A stretch of 64,000 nt of DNA from Periplaneta americana (lineage: Eukaryota > Arthropoda > Insecta > Blattodea > Blattidae). Position 1 is the first letter of the stretch. Every line of letters starts with the position of its first letter. The notes below the pieces were generated by a model. It was not told the DNA's origin. It ran no database searches and was given only the letters and a program-made list of their open reading frames with translations. The translations under genes and the position numbers were made by a program. Shown piece after piece: positions 31,847-42,656 of this stretch. The DNA lies in contig NC_091119.1 in assembly GCF_040183065.1 (NCBI RefSeq), positions 207,622,798-207,686,797 of the forward strand, written 5' to 3'.

Positions 31847-34585
31847 TCGTAAGTCACACGGACTATATATAAGTTATGTTACGAAGTTGCCAAAGACGGT
31901 GTTTATTTCTATGACGACGCTCGATACCCAGAGTGAAAACCTGACCCAATGTGGCTGAAGCGTGGACGTTCAGGCCTATTCTAAATATTATTTATGAGCT
32001 AGAAATACTTCTACACCTTATTTGCATAAATTAGGCAATTACTTGACAATATTTCAGTCTTATTTTAATGTTAACAGGAATTGTCAGGCTATATTCAATG
32101 TTACGTTGAAGATCCTAAAAGGAAAGCTATTCATTTACCAAGCATATCAACAAATCACGAAGGTCAAAATTTAAGCGGACTGTTTGTCACGTTTACCCGT
32201 GTAAATATCATTTCATCCCACCTGACTAGCTTTACTATGTGCCATAGCGACGTCCAACTTGCTCTTTAGTGACGGTGTTTTCAGCATGTTTAGGCCTAAT
32301 CTAAAATTGAACTGATGGACATTACAAAGAAACCTCTATGCGTGTCGCGCATGTGTTGTACATAAATATGTGTCGTCCACGTTCACCATCTGTTGTCGGC
32401 ATGCGAAATCGTGCCTAATTGCTACTGAGTATCTTCATGTGGCCATTTCATAGCACTGAGATTGTAGATAGGTATACTTGAAAAAAGAAGTGCGATAAAA
32501 TAATGCAAAAAATATTTAGAACTTGCTTCCATAAAGTATCCTTTAACTGAAAAGGAAGGAATAATTTCTTTATGATTAGTAAAAATATCGTTTTAATTAG
32601 TTTCGCTTCTATTTGCTGTGTGATCTCGTTTCGAATTAAGCAATTTTAAGCTCTATCGCGCCGTGAGAGCTAGTCGCGAATGTGTCTGTGTTAACACCAC
32701 GTTTAGTCGATATTCCTCTGTTAAGGGATCTTGTTGCTATAAGTTGCATAGCTTCAAACTTGAACTGTGAAATTATAGTACAGGCCCAAGCTCAATACAT
32801 AAAAATTATTATTACGTGCTCTAATTTTTGCTGTTATAAATTTCGTCGCTGTGCCGCGTTCGTTTCCTGATTTAGGCCTATCCCCATGACGTGGCACCCC
32901 GGCTGATTCTAGTGTTTGGTTTCCTTCCAATATTCTCATAGAGAGTGGATCAAAGACAATATAAAAATAGTGCATAAATCATCAATGTGATGAAGTGGCC
33001 ATGTGGTTAATTGGACGGAGTTCTGCAATAACAGACTAACTAACAAAAACCTATTTTCCCGATGTTGACTACTGAAGTAGCTAAATCTAGTTACATTTTA
33101 TGCAAGAATAATATTGTAACATAGATACTATTACAAAAAAAATAGCAGAGATAGGCTAATTATAAAAAAAAGGCCAGGCTACCTGATTTTAATAACACCA
33201 ACAGCTGATTTAATATTGCTAGCAAAATAAATTAATGTCATACAATAATAATGACATAAAAGTGCAGATATTCATTGTAGATTATTTCCGCGTTCAATAA
33301 TCCACCCAACAACACATCTGTGCAAATATATCTATTTTTTTTTCTTTTTTCTTTTTTTTCAAATTGTCGGTTCGTCTATTGTTACATAACTCCGTCCATT
33401 TTGATGAATATAGGCTAAGTTGTCCAAATTCATTTCCTATAATTGTGGAAGAAATGTGTGTTGCATTTTCGTTTTCAAATAACTTTTAAAATAGCTTTGC
33501 CTGGTGTTTACCCTAATCCACGATATCGCCCACCTCACCTTGTACACTAAATGCTCCATCCACAATTACTGTCTCAGAATTTTCGAACAATTCTGACCTA
33601 CTTTCAATTGTGCTGCAGCTCCTTTTGTAGCTTCTGGCCACACAGTTATACGGAGAGCATTGTGGTGCTAAAAGACGAATTTTAAGTATTTTCAGAAATA
33701 GCCAACGCTTTCTTCATAACCAAGTATTAGTCTCTTTGTAGGGCAAAATACGTGTAGCCTATGTATGTACGGTTTAATCTGTGCGTCTCTTCCAACTTAA
33801 AGTTGGAAATTCAGATGGATTTCACTCAATCTTTTGCCCTATAAGGAGCTTGAAAAAATTTTCGGCAGCCTGTACTTCATGTTGAGTTATTTGCTAGCCA
33901 TAACATTTATGGCTCTACACTTCACTGTTCCAGCTGTAAGTTGTGATATGTTTGTTCCATGTAAAGTCTGATTCATAATGTTGGATTCTATAAAAGTGTA
34001 TGAATGCGTCTGGTAACTGTCTGTATTATAGACTTGTTAATAAATCGTCATGTTTGTACAAATGCTTCTTACTGTAGATGTTTGACCTCACCATCCCAAG
34101 AAATCTTTTCATAATGAGCATTACTTTACAGTTAATCTTTTGTTACTTTATTTTTATGTTTTAATCACGGGATACAGCAAAGCGCTTGTTCCAGGAGAGC
34201 TTCTCTGCAGCGACAACTTGCGTGAGGAAAATATCGGTACAGTTGGACGCTGTTGTGTTACGGAAGGAAGAGGACGGACTAATATGGGCACTGCAGCATT
34301 TAACAAACTGTGTCTATTTAAGTGGGGATATTTTAGAAATACTTAAGGTAAAATTCTTTAACGGACGAATAACGAGCAGGAAAAATGCGAAAAATAATAA
34401 TGGATTCCAAGATCTTTGAGCACATTAGATCTACTGGAAGTGGCCGAATTCATCATAATCTTCACTTCAGACTGTTGTAGAATCTCTCGTATTTAATTTG
34501 CATTTTCAAAATTGCATACCTTAACTCCTTGTAGGCTAAATGACTAAGTGATGAATATGTACAATTTTGAAATGTTCGAAAACTG
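31847..34585. other. Region downstream of Sox: probable 3' UTR and intergenic DNA
   Basis: No coding exon is recognised. Several AATAAA signals occur, including 34039-34044, so the 3' UTR end is uncertain. Small frames (32081-32269, 32682-32870, 34140-34419) look random. No transposon boundary is obvious, making this one of the cleaner stretches of the window. Confidence 0.5.
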
Positions 34586-34587
34586 TT

Positions 34588-36070
34588 TGTTTATTTATTT
34601 ATTCTGGCGAAGTTAAGGCATTCAGGCTTTCTCTTCCACATAGGTCTACTAAAAGTAAAAGCAATATAAAACGCAATACTAAAATAGGTTGTTTATTAAA
34701 GAACTTTCTAAAAACATCAATAGATGACCCAAGAAAGAAAGACAATCAAATAATATACTTACTTACTTATTGGCTTTTAAGGAACCCGGAGGTTCATTGC
34801 CGCCTTCACATAAGCCCGCCATTGGTCTCTATCCTGAGCAAGATTAATCCATTCTCTATCATCATATCCCACCTACCTCAAATCCATTTTAATATTATCT
34901 TCCCATCTACGTCTCGGCCTCCCTAAAGGTCTTTTTCCCTCCGGTCTCCCAACTAACACTCTATATGCATTTCTGGATTCGCCCATACATTCTACATGCC
35001 CTGCCCATCTCAAACGTCTGGATTTAATGTTCCTAATTATATCAGGTGAAGAATACAATGCATGCAGTTCTGTGTTGTGTAACTTTCTCCATTCCCCTGT
35101 AACTTCATCCCTCTTAGCCCGAAATAATTTCCTAATCACCTTATTCTCAAACACCCTTAACCCATGTTCATCTCTCAAAATGAGAGTCCAATTTTCACAA
35201 CCATACAGAACAGCCGGTAATATAACTGTTTTATAAATTCTAACTTTCAGATTTTTTGACAACAGACTGGATGATAAAAGCTTCTCAACCAAATAATAAC
35301 AGGCATTTCCCATATTTATTCTGTGTTTAGTTTCCTCCCGAGTATCATTTATATTTGTTACTGTTGCTCCAAGATATTTGAACTTCTCCACCTCTTCAAA
35401 AGATAAATTTCCAATTTTTATATTTCCATTTCGTACAATATTCTCGTCACGAGATGTAATCATATACTTTGTCTTTTCGGGATTTACTTTCAAACCTATC
35501 CCTTTATTTGCTTCCAGTAAAATTCCCGTGTTTTCCCTAATCGTTTGTAGATTTTCTCCTAACATATTCACGTCATCCGCATAGACAAGCAGCTGATATA
35601 ACCCGTTCAATTCCAATCAAATAATATATAAAACAAAATTTAAAAGAATGCTAATTAGGCCTATTTCTCCAAGAACATTAGGGCTAAGTATGAAATTATT
35701 AAGTGGCATTCTGAAACGGTGAAAATTAATAATAGGCTACATAGTGGTACTGGATCTTAATTATATCTGCAACATTCAAGTGATAAAAATCAGCAGGACA
35801 AATTTTAACACGGCAGATATGAAATACTGATTCATGAAACTGTAATATGATGAATGAACTTGGAGATCTTGTAATATAAAATTTAATAAATAGAAAAAAT
35901 AATCTACATTATATGAGTAAATAATTTCTATGTTTTAAGATGTTACGTTAATAGTCTATATAAATTTCGGTATTTCCTTTGAAATTCTGAAATTATTCGA
36001 TACTTCCCAAGGGAGCTGGTAGGGAGTTCCAGAAACGAACTGTTGATGTAGTCTCAAAATTTCACTGTGG
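34588..36070 (-). mobile_element. Degenerate CR1/Kiri-like LINE 3' half, interrupted by a family-A LINE
   Basis: On the minus strand the far end reads RFWNSLPAPLGK (36005-36040), a LINE C-terminal motif. The other end has a TTTA-repeat tail and a decayed form of the AAGGCC/GGCCTT hairpin (34615-34630). The family-A insertion at 34758-35613 sits in its 3' UTR. No frame remains open. Confidence 0.65.
34758..35613 (-). mobile_element. Family-A LINE copy 4 with 15-bp target duplication
   Basis: The 15-bp repeat CAATCAAATAATATA lies at 34743-34757 and 35614-35628, so both ends are exact. The minus-strand frame 34873-35616 covers [11 protein letters not shown] (catalytic box), then [20 protein letters not shown], then [20 protein letters not shown], then [20 protein letters not shown], then [20 protein letters not shown] and [20 protein letters not shown], and then reaches a premature TAG, where the family normally continues. 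The tail is TAAG-type. Truncation begins a few codons before YADD, close to where the long frame of copy 3 begins. The uninterrupted frame over most of the copy suggests a relatively young insertion. Confidence 0.94.
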
Positions 36071-36227
36071 TGTAATACCTCAAAATAAATAGGCCTATTT
36101 AGACACAACAATTCATCACAACATTAATTCGGTTAGATACTTTAATGGTACGAGGAGAATGAATACGGGTATGAAGAAGTAAAAGAAATCCGCTATTTCA
36201 AATGCAAACCCGTATGATGCACAAGTA
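36071..36227. other. Short non-coding gap
   Basis: Nothing is recognised. Confidence 0.5.
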
Positions 36228-36442
36228 CAGTTAGCCACCGGTATAGCTCAGGCAGCAGCGCGTTCGGGATTGGATTCGAGTCCCGCTTGGGCTGATAACC
36301 TGGTTGGATTTTTTCCGAGGTCTTCCACAGCCGTAAAGCAAATGTCAGATAATCTATGTGAATTCTCGCTATCACCAATCCCACCGACGCTAAATAACCC
36401 AGTAACTGATACAGCGTCGTGACATAAAGACGTAAAAAAAGA
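36228..36442 (+). mobile_element. tRNA-derived SINE
   Basis: The head GCCACCGGTATAGCTCAGGC, then AGCGCGTTCG, then box B GGATTCGAGTCCC resembles a tRNA gene with part of the anticodon region deleted. The body reads ACCTGGTTGGATTTTTTCCG, then AGCAAATGTCAGATAATCTA, then CTATCACCAATCCCACCGAC. The tail is GACGCTAAATAACCC, then GATACAGCGTCGT and an A-rich end. Body and tail match the SINE at 3951-4206, although the heads differ. No clear target duplication was found. Confidence 0.85.
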
Positions 36443-37680
36443 CTTCAGTCAGCGATGCGCCTGATCGATGTTGGTGGAGCAGTCCTTCGGCTGCCGTTCT
36501 GACGACTCAGACGACATTGTTCTCTCTCGTACTAATTTAATTCAGCCCATTACGCTACTCTCTTGGTTCCCACCCCTTCTCACTCGCGCCGTGCCAGGCA
36601 TTTCAATTGGTGTACTTAGCCTACTACAGGCCGTTTTTTTTTCTTTTTGTTACTAACGATAACAGCGAAATACAGGGACATCATTTTATTTTTACTTGCA
36701 TCTTTATTTTACCTGCATTTCTGAATGTACTTCACTCCCACCCCTTCACTAATGTCCTTGCTCCCGTCAGACACACAAACTTACGGCCGCTGTTGCATTC
36801 GAAGTCTTCAAGCAGTGAAGTAAACACTGCAGTGTATAGTGTGTTTCAGAAATATGGTTGCGTTTTCTATAGAAGAAAGAACCTATATTAATAATATCGT
36901 ACTAAAAATTATATTCAAGAAACGATAAATTTAATTTCAGAGAATATGCTTCAAAATGTTTTTAATAATATGCGTAAAGAATTGAAGCCTACATTGTAAT
37001 GAACGGCAACCATTTTCAGCAATTTATTTAAAAATTCAGATTAGCTTATTTTGAATTGAGGTGGCTGGAAGCAAAGGAATGCTAGTGACATTTGTAATAA
37101 CATGAGTTAAGTGCATCCAGTGTAAGCTAAAGTATCCAAAATTTTAGTGGCAAAGGGATATTTTAATAGCATCACACATTAAAATTTAAATAAAAATTTC
37201 ACCCGATTTTACGAAAGCTTAAATATTTAAACCCCATTTTCTCAAAAGTAACTTAAGTGCACTTACAGCCCTTTACTTATGACCCCCTCAATTTAAATTG
37301 CACTCTCTATATTGTATGTTAACACCAATAATTAATATGCTAAATAAAGTAGACATTACATAACGAACATAGCCGCCTGAAAAGTTGAGTTTTTGAAAAA
37401 AAAATGTTACTACTCTACTGTAATTTGATAAATTCCGTAAAAGTGATGATCAAACTGAAAATCGTGATATCGTATTTCCCTACAACATAAATGGATACAC
37501 TACTTTTTTCTCCTCCTATACCCAGTAAAATGATTTGTTTACATATTGCACTAGCAACATCAAACTCCTGTAATGGAAGGGGGCAACTGAGTTTCCGAGT
37601 ATAGCCAGGTTAATGTTAAAAATGTTGGTAAAAATAAAGTGATGTCCCTGTGTAACAAATGCACGAAGAAGTACATGCAG
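36443..37680. other. Non-coding interval
   Basis: Frames at 36468-36891 are open but unrecognised. No repeat boundary is seen. Confidence 0.45.
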
Positions 37681-37683
37681 GTT

Positions 37684-38250
37684 TTATTTATTTATTTAAC
37701 CTGGTATAGATAAGGCCATCAGGCCTTCTCTTCCCCTCTACCAGGAGATTACAACTACAATATTAAGAATACAATTACGATTAATATTAAATTTACAAAT
37801 ACAATAAAAATCAAAGTAGCCTACTAAAAGATTAACTCATTAATAAAAGTTAGACAGTTTATTGTAAAAGTTAAGAAGAGAGAAGCATTTCTTTTATTGA
37901 TTAAGTAAAAAGTAAACCTAGTCTACGCAGTAAGAAAATGCTTAATAAGCTTGCTTTTGAACGCTACTAAATTCCGACAGTCTGAGATGTCACTGGGTAG
38001 GGTATTCCACAAGCGCGAGAGCGAGATTGTGTATGATGATGAATACGATGATGTCTTATGTGTTGGTATGGCTAGTATGCGGCTATTTTGCGTGCGTGTG
38101 AAGAGATTATGATATGATGACAGGTAACTGAAACGGGAGGCAAGGTAGGTAGTTGTAGAGGTGTGAAGGACTTGGAAAAGGAGAACAAGAGAATGAAAAT
38201 TTCTACGTTCGTTAAGCAGTAATCGTAACTGTCATAATTGTGTGTGCTTA
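37684..38250 (-). mobile_element. CR1/Kiri-like LINE 3' remnant
   Basis: On the minus strand the sequence reads NFHSLVLLFKVLHTSTTTYL, then FSYLSSYHNLFTRTQNSRIL, then SSSYTISLSRLWNTLPSDIS, then DCRNLVAFKSKL, parallel to the C-terminus of the element at 21821-22920. The 3' UTR ends with the hairpin AAGGCCATCAGGCCTT (37712-37727) and TTTA repeats. The overlapping open frame at 38072-38437 is in a different register and is not the protein. Confidence 0.82.
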
Positions 38251-38655
38251 AATGCGACAGGCTCATGTTAATAGATTTACTGGCATGTAAAAGAACTCCT
38301 GCCAGACAAAATTCCGGCACATCCGGCGACGCTGACATAACCTCGGCAGTTGCGAGCGTTGTAAAATAAAACATAATTTTATCATAATTGTGACAGTAAA
38401 TTGGCGATAATTGGCCGTTTCTGCGAAAAACCTTCATTTTTGCGATAAGACAAAAGCAGGTTTTTTAAAATAATTTTAAAGAAATATAGAGTGGACTATT
38501 AGACTACTTTTGAAGACGTTACGCCAAAATAATAGGAACACAAATTAGGTTATTTGGAAATTCTATTAGGCCTATTCTCTTTAATGGATCATTGATGTCT
38601 GGATTTTTGTAAGACTGAGTTAAGCAGCAATTATAATAAGCCTGATTTATAAAGG
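38251..38655. other. Non-coding interval
   Basis: Nothing is recognised. Confidence 0.5.
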
Positions 38656-38659
38656 ATAC

Positions 38660-38698
<39 letters not shown>
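38656..38698. repeat. ATT microsatellite at a LINE tail
   Basis: About 13 ATT units end exactly where the family-A tail begins. Confidence 0.92.
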
Positions 38699-38699
<1 letters not shown>

Positions 38700-39838
38700 T
38701 ACTTACAACTTATAAATGGCTTTCAGGGAGGTTCATTGCCGCCCTCACATCAGCCCGCCATTGGTCCCTCTCCTGAGCAAGATTAATCTAGTCCCCATCA
38801 TCATATCCCACCTCCTCAAATCTATTTCAATATTATCCTCCTATCTACGTCTCAGCCTCCACATAGGTATTTTTCCCTCTGGTCTCCCAACTAACACAAT
38901 ATGCATTTCTGAATTCACCCATACTTTGCTACATGCCCTGCCCATCTAAAAAATCTGGATTTAATGTTCCTAATTATGTCAGGTGAAGAATACAATGCGT
39001 GCAGTTCTGCGTTGTGTAACTTTCTCCATTCTCCTGTAACTTATCCCTCTTACAAACAAACGTTCTCATGGGTGCAGATGAAAAAGTTATTTTGTTCTTT
39101 CACCATGTTAATAATATTAAAGCAAATGTTTATACAAATTTTGGCCACTCGAGCGCAATTACAAGCTTCCTTGTGGCCGTTTATAGAAAGAAAACATAAT
39201 TTTAAAAGGATTTATTGGAACACACACAACAATTATTATTAAGCTATTTTTTAACACATTCTCCACTGGAATTGAGACATTTGTCGTACTGTAGGATCAA
39301 TTTTGTATGACTTTGTCGTAGAAGTCTGCCGCCTGGGATCGGAACCAGTGTACGACAGCCGTCTGCACCTTCCTGTCGATCCCACGGTATGACATGTCTC
39401 GATTCCAGTGGGGAATGTGTTGAAAAATAGCTCAACAGTTGTATCTGTTCCAATCAATTTTTCGAACGAAATTGTGTTTTCTTTCTGTAAACAGCCCCAG
39501 ATCTGCCCCCATGAGAATGTTTGCTTATTAGCCCCAAATATTTTCCTAAGCACTTCATTCTGGAACATCCTTAACCTCTGTTCCTCTCTCAAAGTGAGAG
39601 TCAAAGTTTCACAACCATACAGAACAACCGGTAACATAACTGTTTTATAAATTCTAACTTTCAGCTTTTTTGAGAGCAGACTGGATGACAAAATCTTCTC
39701 AACCGAATAATAACAGGCATTTCCCATATTTATTCTGCGTTTAATTTCCTCCCGAGTGTCATTTATATTTGTTACTGTTGCTCCAAGATATTTGAATTTT
39801 TCCACCTCTTCAAAGGATGAATTTCCATGTTTCATAAT
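38699..39838 (-). mobile_element. Family-A LINE copy 5, split by a mariner-type element
   Basis: The minus-strand LINE is present as 38699-39052 (C-terminal coding part and degenerate TAAG tail) and 39531-39838 ([20 protein letters not shown], then YKTVMLPVVLYGCETLTLTL). The halves rejoin at CCCTCTTA/GCCCCAAAT exactly as in the other copies, so the insertion between them is clean. Frameshifts are common in the 3' half. Confidence 0.9.
39053..39527 (-). mobile_element. Deleted mariner-type element with foldback structure
   Basis: It is flanked by TTA at 39050-39052 and 39528-39530 (a TA target), with terminal inverted repeats CAAACAAACGTTCTCATGGG and TAAGCAAACATTCTCATGGG. On the minus strand (frame 39244-39453) it encodes KLILQYDKCLNSSGECVKK, the C-terminal end of mariner transposases, just after WFRSQAADFYDK in a second frame. 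It is 475 bases against about 1.3 kb for a full mariner. The catalytic DDD region is gone. A segment at 39177-39262 is an inverted copy of about 39400-39500, so the element is an internal inverted duplication. Confidence 0.85.
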
Positions 39839-40221
39839 TTTTTAATTAACCATGCATTTACTACAATTACAAAACACATAATCGGATTTATATTTATTTT
39901 AATGTACTCTATTGCCTCCTTCAGTTTGCACAGCTATATCACTTCCGCCCTGTAGCCTGTTTGTATTTCGTGATCTCACGTACAGATTATTGATTTCAGC
40001 GCGAGATGACAGAAGTGTTGTCCTGTAACAGGAAAGTGACTGTAAGCCAGGCTGCTATGACTGACCGTGTCCAGAACGATGAGTGGCGGAGTGGTCTACT
40101 CTTCGACTTGGGTTATTTTAGGAGCTACAATGTGGAGCTTCCTTTCAGGCCTCCTGTGTTCACCTAAAGCTGGGATATAATTACCTAAACGGCTATTAAT
40201 GGGTTATTATTATCATATGAT
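39839..40221. other. Non-coding interval
   Basis: Nothing is recognised. Confidence 0.5.
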
Positions 40222-40223
40222 TA

Positions 40224-40403
40224 GGGGAGAGTAGGGTAATATCGGACAGTGAGTTTCTTTCATCTACTACACGATGATAGTACCTGATTGACATGGTTAC
40301 GTTTCTGTGATGTCGCATAGAGAAACGTAACCATGTCATTCAGGTACCACCATATGGTGGTAGATGAAAGAAACGCACTGTCCGATACTACCCGACTCTC
40401 CCC
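40224..40403. mobile_element. TA-flanked MITE, 180 bp, near-perfect hairpin
   Basis: TA duplications lie at 40222-40223 and 40404-40405. The ends GGGGAGAGTAGGGTAATATC and GGGGAGAGTCGGGTAGTATC continue as inverted repeats for about 44 bases (through GTTTCTTTCATCTAC), then, after a gap, a further inverted block (TACCTGAxTGACATGGTTAC, then GTTTCT) reaches a ~14-base loop. Style and TA target fit Tc1/mariner/pogo-mobilised MITEs. The G-rich ends resemble, without matching, those of the pogo-type element at 46921. Confidence 0.92.
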
Positions 40404-40475
40404 TATGTTTTGAGCGCTTAATTTCGGATCGGCTCGAGATGGACACGCTCCTAACGCCATTGTGCAAAATAAGTA

Positions 40476-41558
40476 CTGTAGAATGAAACCTCTCCTTACG
40501 GACACCCCCAAGATACGGACACTCTTCAAATACGGACAGATTTTTATGTACCAACTGAAATAATATATTATGCAAATCTAGTCTTTCAGGTGAAGCTCCC
40601 TGTAAAGCAGATTTGAATAATTTCAAGGGAAAAATTGTTCCAAGTCACACAGAGATTGTGTGCACTCGTTGTGGGTCTCTGGCGTTTCGTCAGCCCACGC
40701 GAGTTGTGTGGATATAAAGGGAAAAGTTGAGACGGTGTCGGGTGGAGTTCCCGGGTAGCTCAGTGGTAGAGGGCTGGTACGTTCAACCAGAGGTCCCGGG
40801 ATCGATACCCGGCCCCGGAACAATTTTTTCCCTTGAAATTATTGAAATAATGTAGAAATAATGATAACTTTAACTCTCGTTTACGGACACTCTCAGATAC
40901 GGACACGGACAGCTGTTTGACAGTCCTAAAGCTTGCTTTACCTCCTGACTGGTTTGGTTTGGTTTTCAAGACCTAATGTGTTATAAAAATGGAAAAATTA
41001 GTTTTGAGAACTGTACAGACATTTCTTAACATGAAAGAAGACAATAAATAAGGGTCTCGTAGGCTACCACTAGCCCAGCCGGCTACCCCTTGTTAGCTGG
41101 AAGCGGGTGGATAAACAGAGTCATAAAATTTAACCTGTCAGATGGGTCTAAGGTTTCCGCGATCGTGAAATTGTATTCGACACATGATAGGGTTAGTAGG
41201 ATTATTCTCTTCACTTCATTCAGACATGGCACCTGAATGTAAAGGTTAAGTTGAGAAGTAAAAATTACAGTACTGCATAACTGTAGACCTAGAATAAAAC
41301 TGCATGGCACAGTACTGTATTTTCCTTTTTCGATCTTATCTACTGTAGTTCAAAGTTGCAAAGAATTTACTGTAGTATATTGTACTGTATTTAGAATTAA
41401 ACTACAGTAATACATTTCATTTAAAGCGTGAAGGGATACATAATGCATATTATAAATTCACAGTTAGATTGGGGAGCCTCCCTCCCAATAAAGGACACCT
41501 CCCAGATGCGGACAGAGTGTTACGTCCTTTTGATGTCCGTAAATACGAGGTTTCACTG
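40476..41558. mobile_element. Tigger/pogo-like non-autonomous element hosting a nested SINE
   Basis: The left end is CTGTAGAATGAAACCTCTCC and then TTACGGACACC. The right end, read inward, is CAGTGAAACCTCGTATTTAC and then GGACATC, followed by TA at 41559-41560. Subterminal TACGGACA/GCGGACA words recur at about 40513, 40531, 40881, 40898 and 41508. This end structure (CAGTGAAACCTC with repeated TACGGACA) is typical of Tigger-type elements (family knowledge). No transposase frame is present. The tRNA-headed repeat at 40615-40847 is inserted in the left part. Confidence 0.75.
40615..40847 (+). mobile_element. tRNA-headed repeat with inverted terminal arms
   Basis: The left arm GAATAATTTCAAGGGAAAAA and then TTGTTCC (40615-40641) is the reverse complement of the right end (40819-40845). 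The body (AAGTCACACAGAGATTGTGT, then TCAGCCCACGCGAGTTGTGT) matches the copy at 61473. The tRNA-like part at 40748-40820 has box A TAGCTCAGTGGTAGAGG, an anticodon-like stem CTGGT/ACCAG and box B GGGATCGATACCC, but the acceptor stem has a mismatch and the T at position 33 is replaced by C. I therefore read it as a repeat, not a tRNA gene. Confidence 0.8.
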
Positions 41559-41560
41559 TA

Positions 41561-42590
41561 TTTATTTACGAAATATTTTTTTTTTCTGAAACACACTACA
41601 CTAATACTATTACATAATACTACAGTTATTCTCAAATGAAAGCAGACGTTTTCCTCTAAGGTACAACATGAATCAGCCGTTGCTCACGTCCCTGGACTAC
41701 TAGTGTGTATACTGTATTTTATTTCATGGAGTGCAGTTTCATAGAAAGGACTTTGCCGACAGACCTTCTACTGCCCCCTACTAATTGGTTGTCATAAATA
41801 AATGTCTTCCTTAGTGTGACGGAAATCTTGTCTTCTCTTGTTAGTAACCAATCACAACCCTCGTCTAGAAGAATTGACAGGTGCCCGTCAAATCCACGTG
41901 GAGGCAGAGTTGCCGCATCTTTTCCGAATTCCAAGAATCCCGTCAGTTTCACTGCATAATTTCGAAGGTCATCAGGATTGTGACAACTGTGCAATGTTGG
42001 GACTAGGGGACAGGATGGAATTGTCAGAGGTGTTTGTGTAGGAAGTCATAAATCTGTAAGTGGGTGTTCAAAGGAGCCACCGAACTGCACTCCTTGAAAT
42101 AAAATAAGGTATACCCCTGTCTTCCCTAGCTTCGGGGGTTGCAAGGCTGGCCTCCAGCAGCACTTGCAGATCTGTTTTATGATAAGCAACAAGTTAAAAC
42201 ATGTTTCACCCCCTCACCCTATACAATGTGCTTTTCTGGGTATATGATTTGAGGACGTAACATTGCCATAAGAAACCTACGCATAATAAGAATGAAGAAA
42301 TAACTTAAGGTAACTAGAAAGTGTAAATCTATTATAGAATAAAAATATGCAGCAGCCCACAATTTTGCTCTGCATCTCATCCACTTTTAAAACTAAGAAG
42401 ATTAAGGTAACTCTGATTAACATAACCTGTAAATTAAAATATTCCAATGAACATAAAAAAACTTTCATAAAATGTTTTTGAAAAAACTTGTACTTGTATG
42501 TAAGTGCCAATGTTTCTCAAACTAGTGCAAGTGTTACAATGATTTTTTTACAAAGTCTACAGACATTATTTAATTTTGTAACTACTTATA
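41561..42590. other. Non-coding interval with one unassigned frame
   Basis: The minus-strand frame 41719-41994 (91 codons, containing GFLEFGKDAATLPPRGFDGH) has a protein-like composition but matches no family I recognise. The + strand is also open over part of it. It may be an old exon or element fragment. Confidence 0.4.
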
Positions 42591-42593
42591 AGT

Positions 42594-42656
42594 CTGATGC
42601 TAGCAGGTAACGAATTCCCTGCCAAGACTCTGGAATTCGTTACCTGCTAGCATCAG
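42594..42656. repeat. Perfect 25-bp inverted repeat (hairpin) at a LINE 5' junction
   Basis: CTGATGCTAGCAGGTAACGA and then ATTCC (42594-42618), a 13-base loop, and the exact reverse complement at 42632-42656. The right arm is LINE coding sequence (LWNSLPASI). The left arm is its inverted copy. Confidence 0.97.

Larger units (their letters stand above)
30980..31850. other. CpG island covering the Sox promoter and coding region
   Basis: Base composition jumps from AT-rich to strongly G+C- and CpG-rich at about 30980 and falls back immediately after the stop codon at 31846. The change is visible by eye. It explains the long open frames on the opposite strand (31049-31759). Confidence 0.85.

Noticed and set aside
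38072-38437. 121-codon minus-strand frame as the LINE protein
   Set aside because: The homologous LINE C-terminus is in another register of the same strand. This frame matches nothing.
40748-40820. Functional tRNA gene
   Set aside because: The acceptor stem has a C-C mismatch, position 33 is C rather than T, and the same sequence recurs inside repeats at 61581 and 62035. It is a repeat module.
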